Source: Actinomycetes bacterium (GTDB lineage: Bacteria; Actinomycetota; Acidimicrobiia; Acidimicrobiales; SZUA-35). Taken from it: a DNA stretch of 42,725 nt. Where the stretch lies: positions 1 through 42,725 of the forward strand of contig JAJRXF010000197.1 in the NCBI GenBank assembly GCA_024276425.1. The letters run 5' to 3'. A model generated the notes under the pieces. It was not told where the DNA came from and searched no databases. It was given only the letters and a program-made list of their open reading frames with translations. Of the stretch, positions 16,699-25,257 are shown one piece after another. A program made the translations under genes and the position numbers. The first letter of the stretch is position 1. The number at the start of each line of letters is the position of its first letter.

Positions 16699-17574
16699 AT
16701 GGATGTGCACTTGGTCGATGGAACCTACGAGCTATTTCGGCAGTTCTTTGGCCGGCCCGGCCACCGAAATGCCGAGGGCAGAGAAGTTGGGGCAACCAGG
16801 GCCGTGCTGCGAGACATGTTGGCCATGTTGGATGATGGCGCAACCCATATTGGCGTGGCCACCGATTCGGTTATCCAGTCGTTCCGCAACGACCTCTACG
16901 ACGGCTACAAGACCGGTGAGGGAATGGATCCTGAGATAGTGCAACAGTTCCCTCTGCTTGATGATGGCTTGCGAGCACTGGGGCTAGTCACCTACGGCAT
17001 GGTGGCCTATGAAGCCGATGATGCCATGGGGGCTGCTGCGGCCATGGCCGCAGCTGACCCTGAAGTCGATCGGGTCCTGATTTGTACACCGGACAAGGAC
17101 ATGGCCCAATGTGTAAGGCAGGGCAAGGTATTGCTGTTCGATCGGCGCAAAGACAAACTCTATGACGTTGAGGACGTGGTTGAGAAGTTTGGCGTTCGGC
17201 CCGAGTCGATTCCGGACTACCTTGGACTGGTTGGAGATACCGCCGACGGCTTTCCTGGCCTTCCCGGATGGGGAGCGAAATCTTCCAGCCGAGTGCTCGC
17301 TCGTTATGGCCACCTAGAGCAGATCCCCTTGTCCGCAGGCCAGTGGGACATCACCGTGCGCGGCGGGGCCAAGCTAGCCCAAACTTTGGCCAGCCATTTG
17401 GATGACGCATTCTTATTTCGCAAGATCGCAACGCTTGCCCTAGACGCCCCGGTTTCCAAATCGGTAGCCGAGCTTCGCTGGAGAGGCCCCACCACTGAAC
17501 TGTCTACCTTCGCCGCCGACTTGGATGCCCCTGACCTCGTGACCAAATCGAACAAGTTGGCTGGCTCGCGGTGA
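16699..17574 (+). CDS. 5'-3' exonuclease, PolI N-domain/flap-nuclease family
   Basis: 291 residues matching the stand-alone form of the 5' nuclease domain of DNA polymerase I. Acidic metal-binding positions appear in HLVDGTYELFR (Asp7), EADDAMGAAA and TPDKDMAQCV; the helix-hairpin-helix region is DYLGLVGDTADGFPGLPGWGAKSS. It would remove RNA primers or flaps. It is the first gene of a three-gene unit: its TGA overlaps the GTG of the GNAT gene (GTGA). Assignment to the family is firm; the cellular role alongside the two metabolic genes is unclear. Confidence 0.9.
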   Translation: MDVHLVDGTYELFRQFFGRPGHRNAEGREVGATRAVLRDMLAMLDDGATHIGVATDSVIQSFRNDLYDGYKTGEGMDPEIVQQFPLLDDGLRALGLVTYGMVAYEADDAMGAAAAMAAADPEVDRVLICTPDKDMAQCVRQGKVLLFDRRKDKLYDVEDVVEKFGVRPESIPDYLGLVGDTADGFPGLPGWGAKSSSRVLARYGHLEQIPLSAGQWDITVRGGAKLAQTLASHLDDAFLFRKIATLALDAPVSKSVAELRWRGPTTELSTFAADLDAPDLVTKSNKLAGSR

Positions 17575-18095
17575 TACGAGACTACGTTCCTAAAGATGAA
17601 TCGGTCGTGCTCAAAATCAACGCCGACAACATGCCTGCGGTTGGTTCCATGGATCCAGCCAAGCTGGCCCTGTTCAGCGAGATCTCTCCCTTTTTGAAGG
17701 TCGTGGAGGTTGACGGAGCTGTCGTTGGGTTCATGGTTGGCTTGAGTGAGCAGGCGTCATCCTACGCCAGTCCCAACTACCGCTGGTTCCGTCAGCGCCA
17801 CCATTCCTTTGCCTACATTGACCGAATCGCCATCATCGAAGCTGGCCGTGGCCAGGGCTGGGGTCAGAGGTTCTATGCCCAGTTCGAGCAATGGGGTGCC
17901 GAATCTGGCCGGCGCTGGTTATGCGCCGAGGTCAACACGATTCCCAACAATGCACCCTCTCATCGGTTCCACTTGGCCTACGGCTTCCATGAGGTTGCCC
18001 GCCTTCGTCCCTACGGCCCAGACGAAGAGGTAGCGATGTACGAAAAGCCGTTAGGGTCAACCAATGCCGCCATCTTCGTGTCGGACTCCTCATGA
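17571..18095 (+). CDS. GNAT-family N-acetyltransferase
   Basis: 174 residues with the GNAT fold: beta strands EVDGAVVGFMVGL, then YIDRIAIIEAGRGQGWGQRFYAQFEQWG (acetyl-CoA binding motif A, R/Q-x2-G-x-G/W) and a terminal NTIPNNAPSHRFHLAYGFHEVAR (typical of motif B). The substrate cannot be read from sequence. The start is GTG 17571, overlapping the previous stop by 4 nt; its own stop overlaps the next ATG (ATGA), indicating translational coupling. Confidence 0.85.
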   Translation: MIRDYVPKDESVVLKINADNMPAVGSMDPAKLALFSEISPFLKVVEVDGAVVGFMVGLSEQASSYASPNYRWFRQRHHSFAYIDRIAIIEAGRGQGWGQRFYAQFEQWGAESGRRWLCAEVNTIPNNAPSHRFHLAYGFHEVARLRPYGPDEEVAMYEKPLGSTNAAIFVSDSS

Positions 18096-19099
18096 CGCCG
18101 GAGACGATCGACCAGTTGAGGACACCGGCCCTGCTGGTCGAGAGCGGAGTTTTTGACCACAACTTGGCAACCATGGACAAGGTGCTGCCGGGCGCCAGGC
18201 TTCGACCCCACGTCAAGGCATTCAAGTCAACCGCCATTGCCAGGCGTCTCGCCGCTGACGGGCATCGAGGATTCTGCGCCGCAACCGTGGCCGAAGTCGA
18301 GGGCATGGTTGCCGCTGGCATGGGTGATGACTTGCTGTTGGCTAATGAGACCCTTCAGGCCGAACGTCTTGGTCAGCTAAGCGACAAAGCGGAAATCACC
18401 GTGGCCATAGATTCGGACCAGACGCTCGATGCCGCCATTTCGGGTGGGGTTCGGTCGGTGATTGTTGATGTTGAGGTCGGCTTGCCTCGCTGTGGATGCT
18501 CGGTCGATGAGGCCCCTCGATTGGCCGATCGCGCTCGCGCCGCTGGCCTGATGGTGATGGGAGTGATGGGATATGAGGGCCATCTCATGATGGTCCGTGA
18601 CCCCCAGGACAAGGCCGCTCAGGTTGAGGCTTGCATGGCCACCTTATTGAGCGCGCATGAGCGAGTCGGGGGCGACATTGTCTCCGGTGGGGGCACGGGG
18701 ACTTTTGCTGCCAACAAGTGGGTCACTGAGATTCAAGCTGGGTCCTACACCCTGATGGACACAGACTACGACAAGTTGGGCCTTCCGTTCCAAAAGGCGC
18801 TCACCGTGCTCACGACCGTGATTTCTGTATCCAAGAAGGGATGGTTAGTGGTCGACGGCGGGCTCAAGGCCTTTGCCATGGACCACGGCAACCCGTCATG
18901 GACCGACGGCAAGGTTCTCTTCTGCTCCGATGAACACACAACCCTTGCCATGCCCGAAGGAGGTTCCTACGCCGTAGGGGACAAGATTCGGCTGTTCCCG
19001 GCCCATGTGGATCCAACAGTGGCCAAACACCAACAGATGTGGCTGGTCGAGGATGACCAGATTCGGGATTGTTGGGACATCGATTTACGCCACTGGTAG
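18092..19099 (+). CDS. D-threonine aldolase-like PLP enzyme, alanine-racemase fold type III
   Basis: 335 residues of the DSD1/D-threonine aldolase group. RPHVKAFKS near residues 38-46 carries the PLP lysine; GGGTGTF forms the phosphate-binding loop; the C-terminal HVDPTVAKHQQM supplies the metal-binding region, where relatives have His and Cys; here the Cys position is not conserved as in D-serine dehydratase. It probably cleaves or dehydrates a beta-hydroxy D-amino acid using PLP and a divalent metal. It is the last gene of the overlapping exonuclease/GNAT unit. Confidence 0.8.
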   Translation: MTPETIDQLRTPALLVESGVFDHNLATMDKVLPGARLRPHVKAFKSTAIARRLAADGHRGFCAATVAEVEGMVAAGMGDDLLLANETLQAERLGQLSDKAEITVAIDSDQTLDAAISGGVRSVIVDVEVGLPRCGCSVDEAPRLADRARAAGLMVMGVMGYEGHLMMVRDPQDKAAQVEACMATLLSAHERVGGDIVSGGGTGTFAANKWVTEIQAGSYTLMDTDYDKLGLPFQKALTVLTTVISVSKKGWLVVDGGLKAFAMDHGNPSWTDGKVLFCSDEHTTLAMPEGGSYAVGDKIRLFPAHVDPTVAKHQQMWLVEDDQIRDCWDIDLRHW

Positions 19100-19101
19100 C
19101 C

Positions 19102-20490
19102 CTACTCCTCGACACCGACCCGTAGTCGAGAGGTAAAAGGTTGGTCAACAAGGTCCACCGTTGGTTCCAACTCAATGGCTACCTCATCCCCGGTCAAGGT
19201 TTCTCTTCGTACCGTGGGCCGAGGCTCGTGGATCTCGCCGCTTCGGTCGATCGGACTCTGGTGGGAAATCGCAAAGCACGCTATCCCGGTGGCGATTGGA
19301 CCGACCAAAGCTAGGGCGATGGCGCCAGCGCTAATGCGGACCACGGTAGCTGCCAACAGTTCGTTGTTGAGGGCTTGACTGGCCTGCACCCCGTCGGCTC
19401 CGAACAGCATCAGTAGAGGAATCGCGCCCGAGAATGAGGCGAATAAAAAGATGCCCACGCCAGAAGCCGCATCGGCCCGGCAGCGAGTGAGGGTGGCAAA
19501 AAAGACCGTACTTCGAGTCACTGGCTCGGTTGCTGCGGATTCGAGGTATCTCTCGTAGCCCAGGGCGGCGTCGATATGAGCTTTTGTCGACCGACCGATT
19601 GCGAACACGACGGCGACCACGAGTCCGAGGAGAACGAACCCCTCCAGATTCGAGTCGGCTCCGAGTGGGTTGAGCAGCAGAACCTCGGCCGAAACTGGAT
19701 CGTTGGAGCCAACAACGGTGGTCAACAGTATTCCCAGTCCAATCGCAAGACCCACAGAAACTCCAGACGCGAGGAAGCTCAACTGGGTTGAAACCCGGAG
19801 CGGACCCTCCAAGAAGTAAGCGACCGTCAGGATTGACAGAGCAGAGGCCAAGACAGTGAGCTCCACACCGCTCGTTGTGGCGTCAAGTCCGACGAGGGCG
19901 GGAACGGTGTGCCAGGTTAAGACAATGAGGGTTGCCGCTGACAGAAAGAGAAGCTGGATGCCGCGCCGATGGCCGGTGACAAGAACGACCGCTCCCAGAA
20001 TAGTCAGAACCAGGAATAGAGAAGCCGACCGGGGTTGGCCAACAAAGTGGTAGGTCGTCGAGGACGGTCCAGCCAAGCCTCGGATGTAGATGAGTTGATT
20101 GTCAACAAAGGGCGATGAGTCTGAACTTCCTCGCTTCACATACAGCGGTGCCAGGGCGAGAAGCTGACCCGTGTCTGGGCCCTCGAGCGCTTCGACCAAG
20201 ACCCGATGGCACTGCAGAGCCTGGTTTAGGCCAATGACAGCTTCTTCACTGTCGGACGCACATGGTTCGCTTCTGTCGACTCGAGCTGCCAGTCGGTCAC
20301 GGTAAATGGCGGGTGTCGTCCTGGATTCTGCCCTGGTAAAGCTCACGAGCAGGGCAATGCTAACAAGTGAGCCAACGACAACAATGGCAATGGCTTTACG
20401 ATGCCAGGCCGGGATCCCGAATGAGCTTGCGTTTCCGATCAACAGACTGCTTCCCACCGGCGCCGAACTTCCCTGCGACGCCGCTTTCAC
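19102..20490 (-). CDS. YibE/F-like multi-pass membrane protein
   Basis: 462 residues from a GTG start: one N-terminal membrane helix (about 33-51), a ~95-residue outer loop containing QLLALAPLYV, then about seven helices ending near residue 410 and a charged cytoplasmic tail. The pattern SASLFLVLTILGAVVLVTGHRRG plus GLVVAVVFAIGR and FASFSGAIPLLMLFG resembles the YibE/F family, which lacks a defined function. It starts 13 nt after the stop of the LigD-type polymerase gene, so the two are probably cotranscribed. The family call is moderate. Confidence 0.6.
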   Translation of the reverse strand: MKAASQGSSAPVGSSLLIGNASSFGIPAWHRKAIAIVVVGSLVSIALLVSFTRAESRTTPAIYRDRLAARVDRSEPCASDSEEAVIGLNQALQCHRVLVEALEGPDTGQLLALAPLYVKRGSSDSSPFVDNQLIYIRGLAGPSSTTYHFVGQPRSASLFLVLTILGAVVLVTGHRRGIQLLFLSAATLIVLTWHTVPALVGLDATTSGVELTVLASALSILTVAYFLEGPLRVSTQLSFLASGVSVGLAIGLGILLTTVVGSNDPVSAEVLLLNPLGADSNLEGFVLLGLVVAVVFAIGRSTKAHIDAALGYERYLESAATEPVTRSTVFFATLTRCRADAASGVGIFLFASFSGAIPLLMLFGADGVQASQALNNELLAATVVRISAGAIALALVGPIATGIACFAISHQSPIDRSGEIHEPRPTVRRETLTGDEVAIELEPTVDLVDQPFTSRLRVGVEE

Positions 20491-20503
20491 AACGGGCTAG
20501 ACG

Positions 20504-21544
20504 CTATCGTTCGTTCGCCCCGCTCGCTTGGTCGGCAACGTCCTTCTTTGCTCGGCTGGGGGCAACTCGCGGGGGCTCGTTCGGCTGCTTGGGATAGACG
20601 GGAGGCCAGGGGGCATCCATCATTCCAGCGGCCATGTCTTGTTCGGACATGTCCAACAGCGGTTGGATTGATTGTGGCTGGTCGGCCATCAACAACCAAG
20701 GGTCGCCGAGTTTGTTCAGTCGGGCAGGAACAACGGCCATCGTGAGGGCATTGGGGTCGACAGTTTGAACCTCATCCCAGCTCAGAGGCGTGGAGACCTG
20801 GGCACCCACTCGGGCCCGCACTGACCAGGCGCCAAATACCGTCTTGTGGGGAGCGTTCTGGTTGAAGTCGACAAACACTCTGGCTCCCCGTTCCTCCTTC
20901 CACCAGGCGGCGGTCATGGTCTCGGGGTGACGTCGCTCCAGTTCCCGAGCTAAGGCAACCGCCGCGGCTCGAACCTGGTAGGAATCCCAACGCGGGCTAA
21001 GCCTGGCGTAGATGTGAAGCCCACGACTTCCCGTTGTTTTGACAAAGGTGACGATTCCCAGTTCAAGGCAGAGCTTTCGCACCCGATAGGCGGCTGCTCG
21101 AATGTCGTCGAAGTCGATGCCAGGCGAAGGATCGAGATCGATGCGTAGCTCATCGGTGAACTCGGGCTCGGAGGCAAGATAGGGCCATGGGTGAAAACCG
21201 AGGCAGCCCATGTTGGCGGCCCAGGCTATGTGGGCGATGTCGGCGGCGACCATGGCGTTGGACTCGGTGCCATTTGGAGTTCTGACTGTGGTGGTTTGCA
21301 ACCATTCCGGAGCCCCTTTGGGGACGCGCTTCTGAAAGAAGGATTTGCCCGAAGCCCCATCGGGAAAGCGTTGCATCAGTGTTGGGCGGCCTCCCATGGT
21401 ACGCAGGAGTGGTACCTCAACTGCCTGGTAGTAGCGGATCAGGTCAAGTTTTGTTTCACCCCGCTGTGAGAAGAAGATCTTGTCCGGATTGGAGACTCGA
21501 ACCTCTCGACCAGCCAGTTCAAGCATGATTGCCTCACTCGCCAT
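20504..21544 (-). CDS. LigD-type DNA polymerase/primase domain protein
   Basis: 346 residues of the archaeo-eukaryotic primase-like polymerase domain of bacterial end joining (NHEJ PolDom). Metal residues are visible in ELRIDLDPS (D-x-D) and ARVFVDFNQN (third Asp); TTGSRGLHIYARL is the conserved nucleotide-binding stretch, and SNPDKIFF near the N-terminus is typical. The nuclease and ligase domains of full LigD are absent; the ligase is a separate gene 11 bp upstream. The partner Ku is not in the window. Actinobacteria encode such stand-alone PolDoms, which can fill gaps and insert ribonucleotides in end joining or excision repair. Confidence 0.92.
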   Translation of the reverse strand: MASEAIMLELAGREVRVSNPDKIFFSQRGETKLDLIRYYQAVEVPLLRTMGGRPTLMQRFPDGASGKSFFQKRVPKGAPEWLQTTTVRTPNGTESNAMVAADIAHIAWAANMGCLGFHPWPYLASEPEFTDELRIDLDPSPGIDFDDIRAAAYRVRKLCLELGIVTFVKTTGSRGLHIYARLSPRWDSYQVRAAAVALARELERRHPETMTAAWWKEERGARVFVDFNQNAPHKTVFGAWSVRARVGAQVSTPLSWDEVQTVDPNALTMAVVPARLNKLGDPWLLMADQPQSIQPLLDMSEQDMAAGMMDAPWPPVYPKQPNEPPRVAPSRAKKDVADQASGANER

Positions 21545-21555
21545 TGGCGATCTCC

Positions 21556-22653
21556 CTATTTGTTGCTGTCAATACCGAGCACAACATTGAGTCCCACCGG
21601 GACTGGTTCGTCGAGTTGATCAAAGGTGCATTGTTCAGGCGACTTATCTGGCCGCCAGCGAAGGAAGCGGGTGACTTCGCGGAACCGTCCGTTAAGGGTG
21701 GCGTTGTATTTGACTTCAGCTACTCGTTCGATTCGAAGGGGAACCCAGGAGTGGTCCTTCTTGCCACTCCAGCGGTTGGGGGCGCCGGGCATCCGTACCG
21801 ACCCGCCTTGATCCGTAGCCCCAACCTCACGAGCGGAGCCCCAGTCCTTCCACGGATGGCTGGCCAGAGCGCCCTCAGTTAGAGGTGCGAGTTCCTCGAC
21901 TAGCTCGGCTCGGCGCTTCGCAGTGAAGCTGGCGGATACGCCAACATGTTGAAGGTCTCCGTTGTCGTTGTGCAACCCAAGAAGCAGAGAGCCAATGCCG
22001 TTTCCGTCCTTATGCCATCGGTAGCCAGCAACCACTGCGTCGGCGCTACGAACATGTTTAACCTTCAGTTGGGCCCGTTTGTTCTCCTGGTAGGGGTCGC
22101 CGGTTGGCTTGGCGATAAGGCCGTCCAGCCCTGCTCCTTCAAAGTGGTGGAACCACTCCGTTGCCACGGTTTTGTCCGCTGTCACCCTGGTCAAGTGGAT
22201 GGGGGCTTCGACGTCGGCCAAGGCGAGTTCGAGCGCTCCCCGGCGCTCGGAGAACGGGGCCTTGCGCAGATCTTGGTCACCGATGGCTAAGAGGTCAAAG
22301 GCCACGAACTGGGCTGGTGTGGTTTCAGACAACATGGCTACCCGGCTCTCGGCTGGATGGATGCGCTGTTGAAGGGCGTCAAAGTCGAGGTGGTTGTCTG
22401 TTGCCACGATGAGTTCTCCATCAACCACAATTTGATCGGGCAACATGGCCAGCACTGGGTCGACCATCTCGGGGAAATAGCGGGTGAGTGGTCGCTCATT
22501 TCGTGAACCAAGAATTACCTCGTTCCCGTCACGAAAAACGATGCAGCGAAAGCCATCCCACTTCGGTTCGAAGACAATGTCGTCCCGTTCGGGGATTCCG
22601 GCGACGGCCTTGGCCAGCATCGGCTTGATTGGAGGATTCACCGGCAGGTCCAC
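21556..22653 (-). CDS. ATP-dependent DNA ligase, LigC/LigD-ligase type
   Basis: 365 residues. The adenylation lysine is in EPKWDGFRCIV near residue 30; GSRNERPL, VVDGELIV, AFDLLAIGD and GLIAKPTGDPY are motifs III-IV-like steps of the nucleotidyltransferase core, and LKVKHVRSADAVVAGY starts the OB-fold domain (motif V lysines). It matches the actinobacterial LigC family (the closest known are LigC of mycobacteria and the ligase part of LigD). It is followed 11 bp later by the PolDom gene, so ligase and polymerase form an end-joining/gap-repair pair. It lies 37 bp from katA. Confidence 0.92.
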   Translation of the reverse strand: MDLPVNPPIKPMLAKAVAGIPERDDIVFEPKWDGFRCIVFRDGNEVILGSRNERPLTRYFPEMVDPVLAMLPDQIVVDGELIVATDNHLDFDALQQRIHPAESRVAMLSETTPAQFVAFDLLAIGDQDLRKAPFSERRGALELALADVEAPIHLTRVTADKTVATEWFHHFEGAGLDGLIAKPTGDPYQENKRAQLKVKHVRSADAVVAGYRWHKDGNGIGSLLLGLHNDNGDLQHVGVSASFTAKRRAELVEELAPLTEGALASHPWKDWGSAREVGATDQGGSVRMPGAPNRWSGKKDHSWVPLRIERVAEVKYNATLNGRFREVTRFLRWRPDKSPEQCTFDQLDEPVPVGLNVVLGIDSNK

Positions 22654-22690
22654 CCCTGGACCCTACGCGTTCGCAGCTGCGCTGTCCTGC

Positions 22691-24193
22691 TCAGGAACGA
22701 AGAGTTCCTACTGCGGCAGAGATCCTCCGACCCATATCTGAGTCAGCCTTAGTGAAGTGGCCAACGGAGCGGGCCACGATGCCCTCACCAATCTCTCCAT
22801 CTCGAACCTGAGCGAGCGAACCGGCGATGTTGTCGACTAGGCGCTGTTGGGCTTCGGCTGACATCATCCGGTATAAGTCGCCGGCCTGGGCGAAATCATC
22901 GACATCGCGGATCTCAGCCTCATGGGATCTGGCTACCCCCTCAACCGCAAGGCCACCGTAGATGGGCTGGTTGGTTTGGCTTGGTCCACCAAAGCTGTTT
23001 GGTTCGTAGTTGACGGTGGCTCCGCCGTTATCACCACCGCGCATGCTTCCGTCCCGACCATAGTTCTGACCGTGATCAAAGGGACAGCCCTTTGGGGTGT
23101 TGACCTCTAGTTGGGTGTGATTGATCCCCAATCGATAGCGGTGGGCGTCGCCGTAGGCAAAGAGTCTTCCCTGAAGCATCTTGTCCGGTGAGGGTCCGAT
23201 GCCGGGAACAAAGTGGCCGGGGTCAAAGGCGGCTTGTTCCACTTCGGCGAAGTAGTTGGACGGCGTACTATCCAGAGTCATACGGCCAACCTCGGTTAGG
23301 GGATAGTCGGCGTGAGGCCACACCTTGGTTAGGTCGAAGGGGTTGATTCGATACTCCGCGGCCTCGTCCTCTGGCATGATCTGAACCTTGAGGGTCCAGG
23401 AGGGGAAGTCGCCAGACTCGATGGCTTGATAAAGGTCTTGTTGGTGGTGTTCGGGGTTATCCCCCGCTACCTGGGCAGCCTCAGAGCTGGTGTTGGTCTG
23501 GATGCCCTGGTCGGTCTTGAAGTGAAACTTGACCCAGACTCGCTGGCCATCGGCGTTGATCCACTGAAACGTGTGCCCCCCATAGCCGTTCATGTGGCGA
23601 AGGCTGCGAGGAAGACCCCGGTCACCGAAGAGCCAGGTGAACTGATGGGTGGTCTCGGGTGAATGGGAGAAGAAATCCCAAACGTTGGTCGCTTCTTGCT
23701 TGTTGGTGTGAGGGTCGTATTTCTGGGAGTGAATAAAGTCAGGGAACTTGATGGGGTCGCGCAGGAAGAAGATCGGCGTGTTGTTCCCAACCAGGTCCCA
23801 GTTTCCTTCCGCGGTATAAAACTTCACGGCGAAACCGCGAGGGTCTCGAACGGCATCTGGTGCTCCCTTTGATCCGGCGACGGTGGAGAACCGGACCATC
23901 AGCTCGGTTGTTCTGCCCATTTCGGCGAACATGTCCATCTTTGTCCAGCGGGACACATCCGGGTTCGTGACCTCGAAATGTCCATAGGCGCCGGAACCGA
24001 CAGCGTGAACGATTCGCTCGGGAATCTGTTCTCGGTTGAAGCGGGCCAGTTTCTCGATTAGATGTTGATCCTGGAGCAAGATCGGGCCGGATGGGCCAGC
24101 GGTTTGGGAGTTCTGGTTGTCGGCAACTGGTGCCCCGGACTCCGTAGTCAGTACAGGCTCTGGTGATGCGGTTTCTTCTGGTGATGCGGTCAT
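22691..24193 (-). CDS. katA: Catalase, small-subunit heme type
   Basis: 500 residues; decomposes hydrogen peroxide. Active-site His is in RIVHAVGSGAYGHFEV near residue 65-ish, the distal Asn in LVGNNTPIFFLRD, and the proximal heme-ligand tyrosine in RLFAYGDAHRYRLG. Length fits clade 1/3 monofunctional catalases. It is divergent from oxyR, with a full OxyR-type operator between the two, directly implicating peroxide control. A long Ser/Glu-rich N-terminal tail precedes the conserved core. Confidence 0.95.
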   Translation of the reverse strand: MTASPEETASPEPVLTTESGAPVADNQNSQTAGPSGPILLQDQHLIEKLARFNREQIPERIVHAVGSGAYGHFEVTNPDVSRWTKMDMFAEMGRTTELMVRFSTVAGSKGAPDAVRDPRGFAVKFYTAEGNWDLVGNNTPIFFLRDPIKFPDFIHSQKYDPHTNKQEATNVWDFFSHSPETTHQFTWLFGDRGLPRSLRHMNGYGGHTFQWINADGQRVWVKFHFKTDQGIQTNTSSEAAQVAGDNPEHHQQDLYQAIESGDFPSWTLKVQIMPEDEAAEYRINPFDLTKVWPHADYPLTEVGRMTLDSTPSNYFAEVEQAAFDPGHFVPGIGPSPDKMLQGRLFAYGDAHRYRLGINHTQLEVNTPKGCPFDHGQNYGRDGSMRGGDNGGATVNYEPNSFGGPSQTNQPIYGGLAVEGVARSHEAEIRDVDDFAQAGDLYRMMSAEAQQRLVDNIAGSLAQVRDGEIGEGIVARSVGHFTKADSDMGRRISAAVGTLRS

Positions 24194-24228
24194 GGGCTGA
24201 GCATGACGGCAACCGTGTTAGAAGTACA

Positions 24229-24265
24229 ACAGATCGTTTCTATCAATTCAATAAGTTAAACTTAT
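24229..24265. promoter_or_regulatory. OxyR operator between katA and oxyR
   Basis: Four tetranucleotides at 7-nt spacing, ACAG-N7-CTAT-N7-ATAA-N7-TTAT, match the known OxyR pattern ATAG-N7-CTAT-N7-ATAG-N7-CTAT. The downstream half ATAAGTT-A-AACTTAT is a perfect palindrome and keeps the inner T and A of the consensus. It reaches the expected -35 of oxyR, fitting autorepression and katA activation. Confidence 0.75.
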
Positions 24266-24283
24266 GAACCTCATCCCTGGCGT

Positions 24284-24289
24284 TATCAT
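24284..24289 (+). promoter_or_regulatory. -10 box of oxyR
   Basis: TATCAT ends 6 nt before ATG 24296. A weak -35 (TTATGA, 24262-24267) is 16 nt away and touches the OxyR operator. Confidence 0.55.
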
Positions 24290-24295
24290 GGGCGC

Positions 24296-25234
24296 ATGCC
24301 GAGCCCCTCGATGAGACAGCTGGAGTTTGCCGTCGCCGTCGCGGATCATCTGCATTTCGGGCGAGCAGCAGAGTCTCTCCACGTCAGTCAGCCCGGCCTA
24401 AGCAGCCAGATTCATGAGTTGGAGAAACGGTTAGCAATCCAGTTGTTTGAGCGGAGCACTCGTCGTGTCGTAGTGACTTCGCCTGGTGCAGACATCATCG
24501 AGCGAGCTCGGCTGATCCTGGCCCAACGAGACCAGTTGTTGATGGTGGCTGCACTTCATCATGGGTCCATTCGTGGGCACCTTTGCTTGGCTTCCATTCC
24601 AACAATGGCGCCCTACCTGCTACCAGACATGGTTCGAGTCTGCGGTCAGCTATGGCCCGAGGTTGAGCTTCAGCTTCAAGAACTCAAAACCTCCAACATG
24701 GTTAGTGCCATCGAGCAAGGAGAGGTCGACCTCGGCCTGTTGGCCACCCCCTTTGAGACCGGCAAGTTGCATGTGGTGCCGCTGGCTGAGGACCCGTTTT
24801 GTTTGGCTGTACCCAGCGCCCATCACTTAGCCAAACAGAAACTGGTGCCCCTTTCGATTCTGGCCGAACTCCCCATCCTGATGCTCGAAGAAGGCCATTG
24901 CCTCCGTGATCAGGCGATGGACGCCTGTGCAGTGGCGGGGCAGGCCGACATCAACGAAGTTCACTCAGCCAGCCTGTCAACCCTGACGCAAATGGTGGCC
25001 AGCGGGGTTGGAGTCACCCTGCTCCCAGCCAGTGCCCTTGCGGTAGAAGCGCGCCCGGGCACCGGGGTGAATACGGTGCCTTTCCTCGACCCGGCTCCGG
25101 GTAGAACCATCGCCTTGGCCTGGCGCCACAGCGATCCGAGACACGAGCTATTCGTCGAAGCCAGTGAGGCCTTCTCCCAACAATTCACCCGATCCGCTCA
25201 GGATTGGAGCGGGCCGAGTTCCATCGAAACCTGA
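24296..25234 (+). CDS. oxyR: Hydrogen peroxide-sensing LysR-type regulator OxyR
   Basis: 312 residues. The N-terminal LysR helix-turn-helix (MRQLEFAVAVADHLHFGRAAESLHVS...) is followed by the sensor domain. The redox pair is explicit: LEEGHCLRDQAMDAC places cysteines at 202 and 211, nine apart as in E. coli OxyR Cys199/Cys208. It is divergent from katA over its own operator, and 23 nt upstream of pccB on the same strand, so read-through into propionate genes is possible. The start may be ATG 24296 or ATG 24311; the -10 spacing favours 24296. Confidence 0.95.
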   Translation: MPSPSMRQLEFAVAVADHLHFGRAAESLHVSQPGLSSQIHELEKRLAIQLFERSTRRVVVTSPGADIIERARLILAQRDQLLMVAALHHGSIRGHLCLASIPTMAPYLLPDMVRVCGQLWPEVELQLQELKTSNMVSAIEQGEVDLGLLATPFETGKLHVVPLAEDPFCLAVPSAHHLAKQKLVPLSILAELPILMLEEGHCLRDQAMDACAVAGQADINEVHSASLSTLTQMVASGVGVTLLPASALAVEARPGTGVNTVPFLDPAPGRTIALAWRHSDPRHELFVEASEAFSQQFTRSAQDWSGPSSIET

Positions 25235-25243
25235 TCCCCCGGC

Positions 25244-25249
25244 TACCCT
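25244..25249 (+). promoter_or_regulatory. -10-like box of pccB
   Basis: TACCCT ends 8 nt before GTG 25258. Confidence 0.3.
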
Positions 25250-25257
25250 TTGCCGCC

